Positions 1 to 11,475 of a stretch of 64,000 nt of DNA are shown piece after piece. The notes under the pieces were generated by a model that was not told the origin of the DNA, did no database searches, and saw nothing but the letters and a program-made list of their open reading frames with translations. Location of the stretch: NCBI RefSeq assembly GCF_000715075.1, contig NC_134097.1:70527190-70591189 (forward strand), written 5' to 3'. The first letter of the stretch is position 1. Every line of letters starts with the position of its first letter. This DNA is from Nicotiana tabacum (lineage: Eukaryota > Streptophyta > Magnoliopsida > Solanales > Solanaceae). The position numbers and the translations under genes were made by a program.

Positions 1-129
1 GGGATACGCAGGAAATAAAGCTTCAGGTTTTCTTTTATTTACATACACAAAAAGTGCATTATCCATCTACAAACGCGCTCTACGAATATCACATACAAAA
101 TGACAAAATCTATGCCCCGCTCCAGAAGG

Positions 130-2060
130 CTACAACCTACTAGTCTCATCTTTACTCTCTACGGCGTCGGCCAGAAGTGACCGAGCGTCACATTCGTCCG
201 CTCTCGCTCGAGCTAGCTCTTCTTGGAGAACAAAACCCCTGACGTCGATCTCTTCAAGTACCTCTCTTCGGGATCTGCAACGAACATATTCCTCAATCCT
301 CTCTTTATAATCGAGGGCCCTCTTTAACTCTGCTTAAGCATCAGTAGCATCCTTCAAATGAATCACCATCTCTTGGTCAGCCTTAGTCCGGCTTAATGCT
401 GCTTCAGCCTGAGCATTAACGATCTCCGCCCTGACCTTCAAAAGTTCGGACTCGAGCTTCGTGATCATATCCGCTTGAATTGAAGCGTTGTCATGGGACA
501 AGCGGAGTTGGGCCTCGAAGGCAGGAACTTTAGCCAAGGCACCCTTCTCCTCTGAAGTTTGATCCCGCACCTAAGCTCTCAGCTCGCCACAGTCGTTCCT
601 AACTCAGTTAGCTTCCCCCCTAAGGTGCTCCAGAGCCTCCATCCTTTTTTGCAATTGAGATAGGTAAAAAGTTAACCTAAAAGATTAAAAGGCGAAACGC
701 ATACCACGAGAAGTTACCTGCTCTATCAAATAGCTCTCGTAATTTGAGATCCGGTATGCCTCATATCTCCAGTGCATCAACTCAACTTCCTTCTCCTTGC
801 AGAGGATCCTAAGGGACCTACCCTCATCCAGAGCCTTCCAGAGCCTAGCCCCATGATGGAGCAGCTCAGACCTATGCCTATCAAAGGCCTGTAGAAGAAA
901 AACTCGATAAGGAAGAGAAGGCACAAGATGCGGTAGGCCTATGCCAAAACTCATTGCAAAGTGAAGCCGACGGACTTCCTCGAAAGCCAAGCACACCTCT
1001 ATTGGTCCAGCCCCCTTGGCCCTGGAAGAACCAACCTCAGTCAAAGCATGATCACTCGGAGGAACCATCGCTCCGGAACCAGAGACTTCATGTAAAGCTC
1101 TATCGCACTGTGAGTACAAATACTGTTTATCACCTTCGTCCTTTAGCTCGAAAGCTGACAACTCCTCCCCCTCTCCGGAGGAGCACAACCTCACCCCTAG
1201 GGGCCTTCTGATACCTACAGTGGCAAGGTCAGTGCATAAAAAGAGGAAAATGCCATCTCAAATATACAAAGGGAAAGGTAAAAGCAGCGTACGCACATTC
1301 CTTGTATTTTGCTTTCCACCTGCCCGAGGACACAACTAGCCGCCTATGCTCTTCACAAGTGGAATAGTCACCAAACTACGAATGCAGTCGGGCAGATCAG
1401 GAACTTCGCCCGGTGCCAATGAAGTTGCTACTGAAAAGAAAGAAACACAATTACTAAATTGGCTTTCTCCACGAGCGAATCTGAGAAAGCACGAGACACT
1501 CCACTCACGCGTATAATTCCATTCCTCGGGAAAGGGCATAAGTTCCACGGGAATAACGTCAGTCGTTTGGACCCGAAAAAATCGGCTGACCCACTCTCGA
1601 TCTCCATCTTCCTCATCATCAATAACAAATGGCATGGACGAACGACACCGCAAAGTTAGCAGGCCTAGATGATGAAAGGGCCGGTACAGCCTGACAAGGT
1701 GACTAAGCGTGAATTCAAGCCCTGCCTTCTCCGTAAAGATCATCATCATCAGCATTACCTGCCAAAACGACGGATGTATCTATGCCAAAGTAACCCGATA
1801 CATTAAACAGAAATCGAGCACGACTTTATCAAGGGGGCCTAGTGCGAAAGGATACAAGTACATGTTCAGGAATCCATCGGCAAGGTCCGTAATATCCTTA
1901 TCTGGGGAAAGCACTTTCAACGCTATCCCCTTGCCCCATCCGCAGTCTCTCATCACTATCTCCAGATGCTCATCTCTTATCAAAGATATGGTCTTCAAAG
2001 TAAACTCCCGTGGATCCTGAGCCCCAAAGTGACAGTCATGACTATGGTGGAACTAGCAAA
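130..2060 (-). pseudogene. Antisense ORF gene of family 1, copy A
   Basis: It runs opposite to its host retrotransposon. Read on the minus strand, the first block (about 2060-1440) encodes a segment with DLADGFLNMYLYPF and SFWQVMLMM, which resembles the plant 'putative gypsy type transposon' domain (Pfam Transposase_28, from memory), followed by an acidic stretch (DDEEDGDREWVSRF). A block after a good acceptor (TTTCTTTTCAG, about 1431) continues with PGEVPDLPDCIRSLV. The block at 1194-685 encodes FGIGLPHLVPSLPY and RLWKALDEGRSLRILCKEKE. The block at 570-130 is a charged coiled coil ending in a serine/acid-rich tail and a TAG at 130-132. Stops and frame changes between blocks fit introns plus decay. 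It is a shared family component of unknown function; a role in trapping or regulating the host element is only a guess. Confidence 0.65.
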
Positions 2061-2174
2061 CTGAAGCAGGAACCTACATGGACACTTTTGCGCTTGAGGT
2101 AACAAAGGACTCGACGCCAAGGCGGAAGGATAACTATCTAAAATAATGGGATCTTCCAATAAGCGGGAGACACC

Positions 2175-2184
2175 CTATATATAT
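2175..2184 (-). promoter_or_regulatory. TATA box of the antisense gene, copy A
   Basis: CTATATATAT reads as a TATA box on the minus strand about 120 bp before the first antisense coding block. Copies B (13910-13917) and C (48877-48885) have a TATA box at the same relative place, which supports a real promoter. Confidence 0.5.
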
Positions 2185-2240
2185 GTGGGGAACAACAACG
2201 GTTTGCCTAACTAGGATAGGCCCCGAGAGGTCAACAGCTT

Positions 2241-2365
2241 TGGCACAGATCCCGAGGTGGTACCCGACCCCAATGATCTCCGTTAAAAGGAAGTTAGGCC
2301 GCAAAAGTTCAGCGACATCATCTCCAGTCCCGAGAAGGTATACAGCCTCGAAGGCTCCTCCTAAG
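2241..2365 (-). repeat. ~78-bp tandem repeat upstream of antisense promoter, copy A (about 2 units)
   Basis: The motif TCCCGAGGTGGTACCCGAC at 2250 recurs in diverged form at 2328, a 78-bp step. It lies directly upstream (antisense sense) of the antisense TATA box. Copy B has four units and copy C about three, so unit number varies between copies. Confidence 0.6.
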
Positions 2366-3834
2366 AAAAAAAAGTAAGCACTTTAAGATCCAACCATGAG
2401 GGTTCGACCTCAGGACACCACCCAGCCATGGGCAACCTCTCCACAGGAACCCATCTATAATGCCCCAAGAGATTATCTAAATCAAATCCAAAGTAAATCT
2501 CCAGGTGCCTGAAGCTGACCTTCACTTAGAGACCACCCTCGAGGATTCCAAGGTTCGATACGCCATCTTTATGCGGTTCAAGGGTCCCGACGATCTGAGT
2601 CTATCATATTGCTTCGGGCTTGGTCCAAGGGACAACGTTAGGCTCGGAAAGAAGCCATTTCCGTCAGCCAAAAGCTGGAAAGAATATCGATGATCGTCAA
2701 CAAAGGCATACAGTCAAAATCCTCGCAAACATATAAGAATATGCAAGAATATGGCAAATAACAAAAGCAGAAGTAAAGAAGATGTCCTTTTATTTCATAA
2801 ATATTGGCTTACAACGGCCCCGAGGGGTCCTTACATATAATTACAAAAGCCCGCAAGGGGTCCTTACACAGAAACAAAGAAACAAAGGGGTATATACCCA
2901 TAGTGAAAAACTAAGAACCTAGTCCATCCTCGAAGGTTCATATCCAGTATCAACATCCCCAAGCGTTGCCTCCTCGAGCTCGCATCCTCGGAGGCAACTC
3001 CTTCGACCATCATCTCCTCTAGGTTCCCAGCTCAATCACACGGAAAGTCCTTGCCGAGGGAGAAGATGAAGAAGAGGAAAAGGGGGGATGCAAAAGAGGT
3101 AGAGAAAAGAGACATAGTCCGCCGAAGCCAAAGGTTGAAGATTTAGAGGCCCCCAGCCTTGGCGACCGGTTGTGCCATTTTATCCCTCGGGAAAGAAAAA
3201 ACACAAGGGATGAACTGCCACACTAAGCCAAGGTAGGAGAGTGAGCAGCGGTGCATAATCTTAATAACTTTCTAAAAGAGGGGATGGTCAATTCCCCATC
3301 TGTCATCATCTCAAGCTAATGAGGACAACAATAACAATCGCAACAACAACGGCAGTGACAACAAATTGGTATAATCTCGACCGACAAAAGGAAGCTCAGG
3401 CAAGAGGCCACAACATGGCCTATCGGAACGCTGCCAAACAACCCTAAGGCTATGAACTCCAAACATAGTGATCAATAATAGAGGAAGATGGCGAGGAGAA
3501 AGGGATGCATGAGCAGATGAAGACACTTGGATAGAAAAGCAACCCCAGAACGCCCCCATTAATAGGAGATAATGACACGTTCATTGAGGCCTTTGGTAAA
3601 GGCAATTACTGCATTCTTGAAAAATCAAATCGATGGTGGTACTTTTGCCTTGGAGAACGGGATTCGATAGTGCATTAAATGAAGTCGAAAAGACAAATCC
3701 ATGGAATGTCCCGATTTTCGTAAAAACTCGCACCATAGGTTTCGTCATCAATATGATGTCGTCACGGGAAGCTCTAGGAGTTGGGTATCAGAATCGTTTC
3801 CCATCACTTCATTCTGAGAAACGCGGAGACTATC
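2366..3834. other. Internal non-coding stretch of copy A with remnant second antisense unit
   Basis: This stretch matches copy B 14250-15892 and copy C 46997-48610. Near 2820-2880 is a twice-repeated AGGGGTCCTTACA motif that, read on the minus strand, ends the second antisense unit. The minus-strand start region near 3560 keeps only a degraded TATA box (CTATTAATGG). The minus ORF at 3559-3311 begins in this promoter area and is not conserved in length between copies. The bases just before 3835 are a weak polypurine tract. Confidence 0.5.
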
Positions 3835-4586
3835 TGTATGCGGCAAAATCAGAAGGCCTAATTTCTTACTATCGGGTCACTTTAGAAGAACACCTCGAGA
3901 CCCCGAATATGCGAAGTTGTGACCGAGTTCCCTCCCATGGAGCTCGTCGAGTTACGACTTAAAGAAGATATAGAATGAGTCTAGAGTCAAATGGGGAACT
4001 CCCCAAGCACACAGCTAAGTCTAACAAAGCTGACCTACCCGGATCCTGCGCCAAGGCGTCATGTCTATCTGTCCCATCCCCCTACCTTTACAATTAATGT
4101 ATTTTGTACTATGACGGAATTCCCCTCCTATATAAAGGGGATCCCCATAACTTTGTAAAGTAATGTTGTTGCTCAAAACATTCTACATAAGATCAACAAC
4201 AACTCTCTCTCTCTCTCCTTTCTCTAACTTGCTCGCTCGAGGCTACCTCTTTTATTTATTGCTTTCATACTTGTTTCTCATTTATTACTTGATATTGGCC
4301 ATAAAGAGCCTCCTCTAATTATATCTTAACTGTTATTTCCCTCCCTAGTTACCCCCAATAGCTCAGGCTCGAGCCCAGACATCGACCTCGAGGCCCCTCA
4401 CCGGCTAGTTCGAGGCTAGAGTAACTAATCTCTCGGTTTGATTATAACTCTGTTTTAGCTCACATTTCATCGCTTATCTTCATACGCCTAGCATCAACTG
4501 CTCTAACAACTAGCATAAAAATAGATCACGTATTTTTAGGGTCCCATTAACAAATTTAATTGTTATTACCATTTTTACGGTAAAAA
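3835..4586 (+). repeat. 3' LTR of copy A
   Basis: It begins TGTATGCGGCAAAATC and ends in ACGGTAAAAA, a decayed form of the family end ACGGTAAACA. It aligns along its length with the LTRs of copies B and C. A TATA box (TATATAAA, 4129-4136) sits in CCTCCTATATAAAGGGGATC, and a CT microsatellite follows at about 4203-4217 in the likely transcribed leader. Confidence 0.88.
4129..4136 (+). promoter_or_regulatory. LTR TATA box, copy A
   Basis: TATATAAA in a GC-rich frame followed by GGGGATCC. The same position in copy B (about 16192) reads CTCTATAAGGGGG and in copy C (about 55567, minus) CCTATATAAGGGG, so this is the element promoter. Confidence 0.65.
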
Positions 4587-5601
4587 ATGTCGATGCTCAA
4601 AATGACCGGTCGGGTCATTATAATTGTTCAACATATAGAGAAGATATGCATTGTGTTACAATCTATGAAGTAAAATAACATATAGAGAAGATACGCAAAA
4701 ACCAAAACACTAATTAGTTTCCATAATCTGCGTGTATGCTATTAAGCGAGAAACATGAGAGGGAGACCCTAGGGAGATGGATCCTTATCCAAACGCTGCA
4801 CGGACAACTCACAGGCCAATAATCATAACAATCGCATGGATAACACACATTCTGCATGGCCAACTCATGTGCCAATAATGATAACAACCGCACGGACAAC
4901 TCATGTCCTTCATGGATAGTTCACGTGCTAATAATAATAACAACCACACTGACAACTCACGTGCTGGCAAACCAGTCCATATCACAGAAATATATATACA
5001 AGAATACATGTATACGAACAAATGGATATCAAATCACATACTCATGGACTATGGCTAATAACATGTTAAGGTGTATGCATGTGCTAAGTGTACAACCACA
5101 ACTCCAATTAGGCAGTACGCCATCCAATAACAAGTGTCACACCTCAACAAAAATCTCACGCCTATATAAGGTCTGTATCATGATTCAAGGAGTTCCCTTA
5201 TTCACGCAAATGGACAAGCTAGAAATTTTGATCAAAATCATACATAGCACTCGCATATACTCTCGTCACCTAGCATATACGTCGTTTTTCATACTTTCAA
5301 TTAGCTAAACAAAGTCATATCCGAAGGGGTATTCCATCACGACAAAATAAGGCATGGTATATACCTCAAATGAGCAAAATCAATACTCTAAGAACACCTT
5401 CCCTCGTGAATCATCCTCCGAATAGCTCAAATCCTTAAAGTGGTGATGAAAATCTCCAAAACTATCGACTCCAACCGATCTCTAAGACTTCTAATAATAA
5501 AATATAATCTAAACCATTGAAAATAAAGAGCCTTCCAGTGATTCCTCATCTGCGGAAAAAAGGGTCGCATCTACGACACTGCTTCTGAGGTACTAGGAAC
5601 G
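4587..5601 (-). repeat. Gypsy LTR remnants between copies A and B (LTR-I, segment 1)
   Basis: The first ~37 bases (to about 4623) are the tail of a minus-oriented gypsy LTR: CCGGTCGGGTCATTATA, the reverse complement of the start of D's 3' LTR. From about 4690 the sequence aligns with solo LTR-F near 56990-57600 (CTGCGTGTA, ACATGAGAGGG, GACCCTAG). It belongs to a long gypsy LTR, named LTR-I here, that copy B interrupts at 5601/16622 and J interrupts at 16960/44818. Short ORFs inside have no recognisable product. Confidence 0.65.
4793..4985 (-). repeat. ~57-bp tandem repeat inside LTR-I
   Basis: The phrase CCAATAATCATAACAA followed by CGCACGGACAACTCA recurs near 4815, 4873 and 4929, giving about three units of 57 bp. 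LTR-F carries an array of a different unit (34 bp) at the same relative position. Confidence 0.5.
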
Positions 5602-6539
5602 TGTATATGGCAAAATTGGAGGAACCAATTTCTCGCTAATAAGGCATCTCGGAAGATCACCTAGAAAGCTCAAGACTATAGACAGAGTACCCTCCCTCGA
5701 GGTCTATTGGTGACCCACCTGAGGATAACATTAGCCATAACCCCAACGGTCATGGGGGGCCGCAAAATCTGTTAGGCTAGTCTAAGCCTGCGTCATGAAG
5801 TTAGCTAGCAGTCTCATCCTGGTTTCTTTATCATTAATGTATTTTGTACCATGTTGGGATTTCCCTTCCTATATAAGGGGGATCCTTGGCACTTTGCAAC
5901 TCCATGTTGCTCCCGCTGCTCCATAAAGAAATATAGAAAAACACTTTCTTTGCTCTATCCCAAACTCTCTTGATATTATTGTTTTCATTTCTTATCTTCT
6001 TATTTGTTCATCAATTATTGCTTGTCATTGGCCATAAAGAGCCTTCATTGAATATTTCATATCTGTTAGCCTGCACCGATCACCCACGATAGCTCGAGCC
6101 CGAGCCCTGGAATCAACTTTGAGCCCCCAAAATCGACCGGCTCGAGGCCCTCAATAGCTGACCTATCGGTTTGGTTATACCTCCCTCCTTAACTTTATTT
6201 CGTCTCTAAATTTCATATACTTAGCATCAACTTCTTAACAAACTAGCATAAAAATAGATCACATATTTTTAGAGACCCATCAAAAAATTTACTCCCTCCG
6301 TTTCAATTTATGTGAACCCATTTGACTGGGCACGAAGTTTAAGAAAAGAGAAAAGACTTTTGAACTTGTGGTGTAAAATAAGACACATATATTTTGTGTG
6401 GCTATAAATCATTGCATAAAGGTAATTTTTTTCCAAATAAGGAAAGGGGTCATTCTTTTTGGCACAGACCAAAAAGGAAATAAGTTCACATAAATTGAAA
6501 CGGAGGGAGTAATTGTTATTACCATTTTCACAGTAAACA
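5602..6539 (+). repeat. 5' LTR of copy B, carrying a MITE
   Basis: It starts TGTATATGGC and ends CAGTAAACA. After removal of the 218-bp MITE (6292-6509) its ~720 bp match the 729-bp 3' LTR. Confidence 0.9.
6292..6509. mobile_element. Stowaway-like MITE
   Basis: A 218-bp insert has a perfect 26-bp terminal inverted repeat starting CTCCCTCCGTTTCAATTT and ending in its reverse complement ACGGAGGGAG, flanked by TA at 6290-6291 and 6510-6511. The uninterrupted LTR sequence (ATTTAATTGTTATTACC) is seen in the other LTRs. The CTCCCTCCG ends and TA target are diagnostic of Stowaway (Tc1/mariner-derived) MITEs. It has no coding capacity. Confidence 0.95.
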
Positions 6540-6542
6540 GTT

Positions 6543-6559
6543 TTGCACCCACTGTGGGG
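6543..6559 (+). other. Primer binding site of copy B (tRNA-Lys type, decayed)
   Basis: TTGCACCCACTGTGGGG follows the 5' LTR. Copy C has the undamaged form at 55104-55120, complementary to the 3' end of plant tRNA-Lys. The three differences in B are G-to-T, G-to-A and C-to-T. Confidence 0.75.
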
Positions 6560-6657
6560 TTAAAAATAATAGTGATTATTTTCTTGCTGGTTTCGTCACA
6601 CAAAGCAAGTTATCTTTCATGCTTTTTCTTGTCCAAGATCTTCGATTTTAGGTCAAT

Positions 6658-8210
6658 ATGTCTAACTCATTGAATGGAGGAGAAAATAACAATTTCGAGG
6701 ACCACGGGGAGAACGGTGTGGATGTTACAGGTGTTGGTGTGCTACCACAAAACCTTGTCAATTTTCCTGATCCAATCTCCATGGACGTGGTCTCTCGCTA
6801 CGCCCAACGTATCTATATAAGCTCGGATAAAGACAGGAGCGTGCACCGGGAGACCCAGAAAAAGCTCAAAAAACCCCAACAAGGGAAAGACGTGAAGTTA
6901 GCCTTCACGTTATTTTTGAAATGTTGCAAGCACAACATCTAGCTATTACTCAGCTTCAAAGTCACCAAAAATCTCCCAGCACTGTAGCACCAGGGACAGC
7001 TCCCCCAGCTGAATAGGTACCGAAGAGATCAATCAATAACGGGTCGATGACCGATCCTGCCATCATAAAAATGCTCGAGGACCTCACCCGGAGGATCGAG
7101 TCGGGCGAGAAGATGATAGAAGCCAATGATAAAAAGGTCAAAACTTACAATTCCAGGGTCAATCAAATTTCGGGTGCACCCCCGGTCCTGAAAGGTGTGT
7201 ATTCGAAGAAGTTCATACAAAGGCTATTCCTAGAGAAAGCGGCCCCGAAACCCATTCCAAAGAAGTTCAGAATGCCTGAACTTCCAAAATACAATAGGAC
7301 CTCAGATCCCAATGAGCACGTAACTGCATACACTTGTGCAGTAAAAGGGCAACGATATAAGGGATGACGAGATCGAGTCCGTCTTATTAAAGAAGTTTTG
7401 GGAAACACTCTCTAAGGGGGCCATGATGTGGTATCACAACCTAGCTCCTAACTCCATAGATTCATTTGCCATGCTAGCAGACTCCTTCATAAAAGCACAT
7501 GCCCGTGCCATCAAAGCACCAACGAGGAAATCCAACTTTTTCAAGATTAAGCAAAGGGAGAACGAGATGCTGTGAGAATTCATATCTCGTTTTCAAATGG
7601 AACAGATGGAGCTACTGCCAGTATCTGATGACTGCGCAGTGCAGGATTTCACTCAAGGTCTGAATGAACGAAGCTCGATGGATTTAGAATAATTGAAACA
7701 GAATTTGATCGAGTATCCAGCTGTGACCTGGTCGGAACTCCACAACAAGTACCAGTCAAAAATTAGGGCCGAGGATGACTAGTTGGGAACCCCTCAGGCT
7801 TAGTATACCCAAGCAAGCTCCTGGCAAAGGATCCAAAACCAAATAAAGAAAGATATCAGCCATACGTCAAAGACAACAGGAATGGCCCAAGGCGTAACCC
7901 ACTGCGCAATAACTGAAGGATAAACCGAGGACAGGACCCTCGGGGACTCTCTAACAGAACCAGATTCGATAGGAATGCAGGGACAATAGGAGCACCACAC
8001 TTATCAGAATATAACTTCAACATCAATGTATCAGACATCGTGTTCGCCATCAGTAAAATCAGAGATGTCGGGTGACCCAGGCCTGTACAATCGGACCCTT
8101 CACAAAGGAATCATAACTTAATGTATGAGTTTCATAACACGCACGGACATAGGACCGAGGCTCCAAGAAAAGGTAGCTTAACTACTTAACAAAGGTCATC
8201 TCCGGGAATT
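6658..8210 (+). pseudogene. gag: gag of copy B (frameshifted)
   Basis: The structural polyprotein of the particle. The ATG at 6658 follows the leader and begins MSNSLNGGENNNFEDHG. The frame breaks at 6942, resumes at 7047 (KMLEDLTRRIESGEKM), and continues into the capsid-like gag domain (KFRMPELPKYNRTSDPNEHV, then after a frameshift SKGAMMWYHNLAPNSIDSFA and FKIKQRENEML). Several stops and at least three frameshifts make it non-functional. Near 8125-8160 is the remnant of a nucleocapsid motif (FHNTHGH) whose intact form in copy C is C-X2-H-X4-H-X4-C. Copy C encodes the same protein on the minus strand at 53438-55000. Confidence 0.85.
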
Positions 8211-8239
8211 CCTTAGCGACCGAGCCAAAAATCAGTTCC

Positions 8240-8919
8240 GAGAAAGAGAGGCGGCCAAGAAAAATGAAGCAAATGAGCCACAACATGTCATCCACATGAT
8301 CTTGGGAGGCGTCGATGCCCTATAGGAACCCGTAATGAGAAGGACAAAAATATCCACCGCCAGAGAAAAGCAAACTCGGGGATATATTTGTGAGGACGCC
8401 TTCACATTCAGTGAAGAGGACACCGAGACCTTGTCCCAACCTCACAATGACGCACTAGTTATCTCTTTCCTTATAAATTCTTTTTAAATAAAACTTGTAC
8501 TCGTGTATCCAGGTAGGTCGGCCAACATCATCAGGTCGAGGGTGATAGAGCAGCTCGGACTACTTGACCAAATCGTGCCCGGCACTCGAGTCCTCAACGG
8601 ATTCAACATGGCAAGTGAAACGACGAAAATAGAAATCACCCTCCTAGTTACCGTGGTCGGCACAACCCAAAATGCTAAATTCTATGTCATCGAAGGAGAC
8701 ATGAGGTGCAACGCCTTGCTCGGACGGCCGTGGATACACTACATGAGAGCAATACCATCCATTCTCCACCATATGATGAAATTCCCTACAAAGGATGGAA
8801 TTAAAACCATCTATGAGGAAAACCATGTGGCAAGGGAAATGTTCGCGGTGCACGATGTGGCACCTACATCAATGCCTCCGCTCGCAAAAGAGCCAAACAT
8901 TAATCAAGTCACACCTTAG
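8240..8919 (+). pseudogene. Retropepsin-like aspartic protease region of copy B
   Basis: The open part is 8503-8919. It encodes VYPGRSANIIRSRVIEQLGL, where the family active site D-[TP]-G-S-S has become Y-P-G-R-S, so the catalytic Asp and a Ser are lost. Further on come the hydrophobic flap-side strand (EITLLVTVVG), the C-terminal GRPWIHYMRAIPS motif and KFPTKDGIKTIYEE, a hallmark of gag-protease junctions in this plant gypsy group. Gag and protease seem to form one polyprotein, since the linker (8240-8500) is partly readable in the same order in copy C. A TAG at 8917-8919 ends it, and no pol domain follows. Confidence 0.8.
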
Positions 8920-9700
8920 ATTAAACCCGATCAAACAAAGTAAAGGACCGTACCACGTCCTTATCTCGAGTAATTAGGACATATCGGTCCTCAAAACATC
9001 GCAGGCGCATCCCCACTAAGGTATAACCATCTCCCTTTTCATTTCATATTTCAGACTAACCCTTATGCAGGAGCCCGATCGAAGCAGTCAAAACGTTAAC
9101 CCAGCTCGAAGACCTTGAGGTTTAAAAGCATCCGTTGCACTCTTTTCCTTCGACCGAGTTTTTTTCCCGAAAAAGGTTTTTACCAGCAAGGTTTTTAACA
9201 AGGCAATATCTGCATGTTGCAGAAGGGATACTCAACGAGTATCTGAGGCTTCTTTTGCAATCAACCACGAACACTGAGGAGCATACCCCCCGAAGGTTAT
9301 CCACTCGGAAAAGAAAAGAGATGCCGAATCGGGCCCCTATAGGAAAATGATGTACCAGGCCAAACAGCCAAACAAACTGTGTCCGCATAGCTAGGCCCCC
9401 GACAGCGAAAACGTGTACACTTGTACCAAATAATTGAAGAATATTTGTTATCAAAGCATCTCACGCTCCAAAAGAGGCTCATCACCTTTGCAAAAACAAC
9501 TCCTCCGCCGTAAACATCCCGAAAACTCAGGGACTAGGGTCAACAATTCAACACCTAAAGGACCTCCGGGTCGGGACTCCAAAATTGTAAGCCCTCAGAT
9601 AAGGCAATGCGGAAATCGCTTAACATCTCTAACACCAAAAGTACCTCGAATACTCGGGCACTAGAATCAAAATATTGAAAGAAAAATGCACGGCCTCAGG
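8920..9700 (+). other. Non-coding stretch after protease, copy B
   Basis: This stretch aligns with copy C 51900-52780 in reverse. It contains conserved phrases such as GAAAAAGGTTTTTACCAGCAAG. It lies where RT should start, but none of the six frames shows an RT motif. Short ORFs here are not shared between copies. Confidence 0.6.
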
Positions 9701-9703
9701 GTT

Positions 9704-10320
9704 GGGATCTCCAAAATCGTAAGCACGCGACGAGGCAATGCAAAGTATGCAAAAAATGGCTCCCGAGTCAAGAAACTCTCGACAACTCAGGGACTGCCAT
9801 CAAGTGCCACCTCCATCGACTTATCAAAACCCGAGGCCATAAGACCCCAAGCGGGCAGACTCGGTCCCGTAAGACCTACATATGGCTGTAATCACATCTG
9901 TAAGACCTCAAGCAAGGCATGAAATATACTTGTATGAAGTATCCAAACCTGTAAGATCCCAACGGCATGTAAAACTGTAAGACCCGAAAAGTACCTCGAA
10001 TACTTGGGGACTGACGTCAAAATCTCGAAAGTAAAACGAACAGCCTGAGGGTCGGGATATCCAAAATCATAAGCCCTTGATGAGGAAATGCAAATTTTGC
10101 AAAAAATGGCTCCTGAGTTAAGAAACTCTCGACGACTTGGGGACTGCCGTCAAGCGCCACCTCCATCGACTTATCAAAACCCGAGGCCATATGACCCCGA
10201 GCGGGCAGACTCGGTCTCGTAAGACCTACATAAGGCAGCGATCATATCTGTAAGACCTCAAGCAAGACATGAAGAATACTTGTACCAAGTATCCAATCCT
10301 GTAAGACCTCAACGGCATGT
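9704..10320 (+). repeat. Two ~357-bp direct repeats, copy B
   Basis: The block from about 9704 to 9965 (CCAAAATCGTAAGC ... CTCGACAACTCAGGGACTG ... CGGGCAGACTCGGTC) recurs from about 10061 to 10315 with scattered substitutions, a step of about 357 bp. Each unit ends in the TGTAAGACCTCAA motif that the following array amplifies. Confidence 0.75.
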
Positions 10321-10475
10321 AAAACTGTAAGACCTCAACGACATGTAAAACTGTAAGACCTTGACAGCATGTAAATCTTTAAGACCTCAAGAAAGGCATG
10401 AACAATACTTGTACGAAGTATCTAAAACTGTAAGACCTCAATGACATGTAAAACTAGTAAGACCTCACTAAAGGC
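10296..10475 (+). repeat. 26-bp minisatellite (TGTAAGACCTCAACGGCATG...), copy B
   Basis: There are about five to six units around TGTAAGACCTCAACGGCATG followed by TAAAAC, some interrupted by a longer variant. It is homologous in position and sequence to the larger 27-bp array of copy C at 51430-51820. Confidence 0.75.
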
Positions 10476-10659
10476 ATAGACCTGATCCCAAAGTTTCGGC
10501 TATATATCGAACGTGTAAGACCCCTAAAAAGGCATACCCTCGATATAGATGCCGAAACTACTTCACTCGGGACTCAAAGGCTCCGGCCAAACACAAGTGA
10601 CTCCAGTCACATGGCTGTACCAGCCGAATTAATGCAACTCAGCGATGCCCGACCGTCGC

Positions 10660-11475
10660 TACAAGGTGTAAGAGCCACTGTCGCCAGCCCACACAAGCCT
10701 TCAAATTACTCCGAATCTACTTCGAAAAGAAGTGGTTAAATAGGCTACCCTCAGCATAGGCAAAAGATCTTCAACCATGTCAGCTCCAAATCACAGGCTT
10801 CGAGCTACTCAGCTTTCGAGCCAAACCTCCCGATGTGCTCGAATATCGCCGCAAGTTACTCGAAATCGAGGTTCTTTCCGAACCGACAACGAGTCCGGAA
10901 AATATTGCTTCAAAAGTCCTTAATGAGAGGAAAATAAAGACTACATAAATGTTCGCATCGACCAAGCGCGTAAGAGCCATTGTCGCCAGCCTAATGAGCC
11001 TCAAGGCCATACACACAAAGGGTCGCATCGACCTAAAGCGTAAGAGCCATTGTCATTAGCATAAAACCTGAAAGCTTGGGGGTCAAAATGAGCTCAAGCC
11101 GTAACCCGATTTGGAGACCAAACCCAAAACAATTAACTAAATATGCTGGAGAACAAGATGTAAAAGCCATTGTCGTTAGCCCATTTACATTAAAAGGCTG
11201 CAACAACTAAGGCGTAAGAGCCACTGTTGCCAGTCCACTTACATTAAAAAGCCGCATCAGCCCGAGCCGTAAGAGCCATTGTCCCCAGCCCGCATACACT
11301 AAAAGGTCGCATCTACCAAAAGCGTAAGAGCCACTATCGCCAGCCTAAAATTCATCTTTTCGAAGGTCAAATAAGCTCAAGTCGATGCCCGACTCGGGGA
11401 CTGAGCCCAAAACAGGTGGCCCAAGTATGCCTAATAGCGAAAGTACGTAAGAGCCTATGGGCTAGTCCAATGAGC
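10660..11475 (+). repeat. Interspersed GCGTAAGAGCCATTGTCGCC motif repeats, copy B
   Basis: The ~24-bp motif GTAAGAGCCATTGTCGCCAG occurs near 10667, 10967, 11038, 11158, 11213, 11268, 11324 and, diverged, 11446. Spacers are irregular (about 55-120 bp, one gap of 300). The same motif occurs in reverse in copy C at 50533-50960. Confidence 0.75.

Larger units (their letters stand above)
1..4586 (+). mobile_element. Family 1 non-autonomous Ty3/gypsy element, copy A (3' part)
   Basis: The left end lies outside the window. Positions 1-3834 are internal sequence that matches copy B about 11570-15892 and, in reverse complement, copy C about 46997-50440. The part seen holds the antisense gene (130 to about 2060, minus), a ~78-bp repeat, an antisense TATA box and a purine-rich stretch just before the 3' LTR. 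No reverse transcriptase or integrase reading frame occurs between the antisense gene and the LTR. The base after the LTR starts ATGTC, the presumed right target duplication; the left one cannot be seen. Confidence 0.85.

Noticed and set aside
3633..3962. 109-codon frame across the copy A 3' LTR boundary
   Set aside because: It spans polypurine tract and LTR start and is not open in B or C.
6409..6603. 64-codon minus frame
   Set aside because: It lies across the MITE and primer site; no conserved protein.
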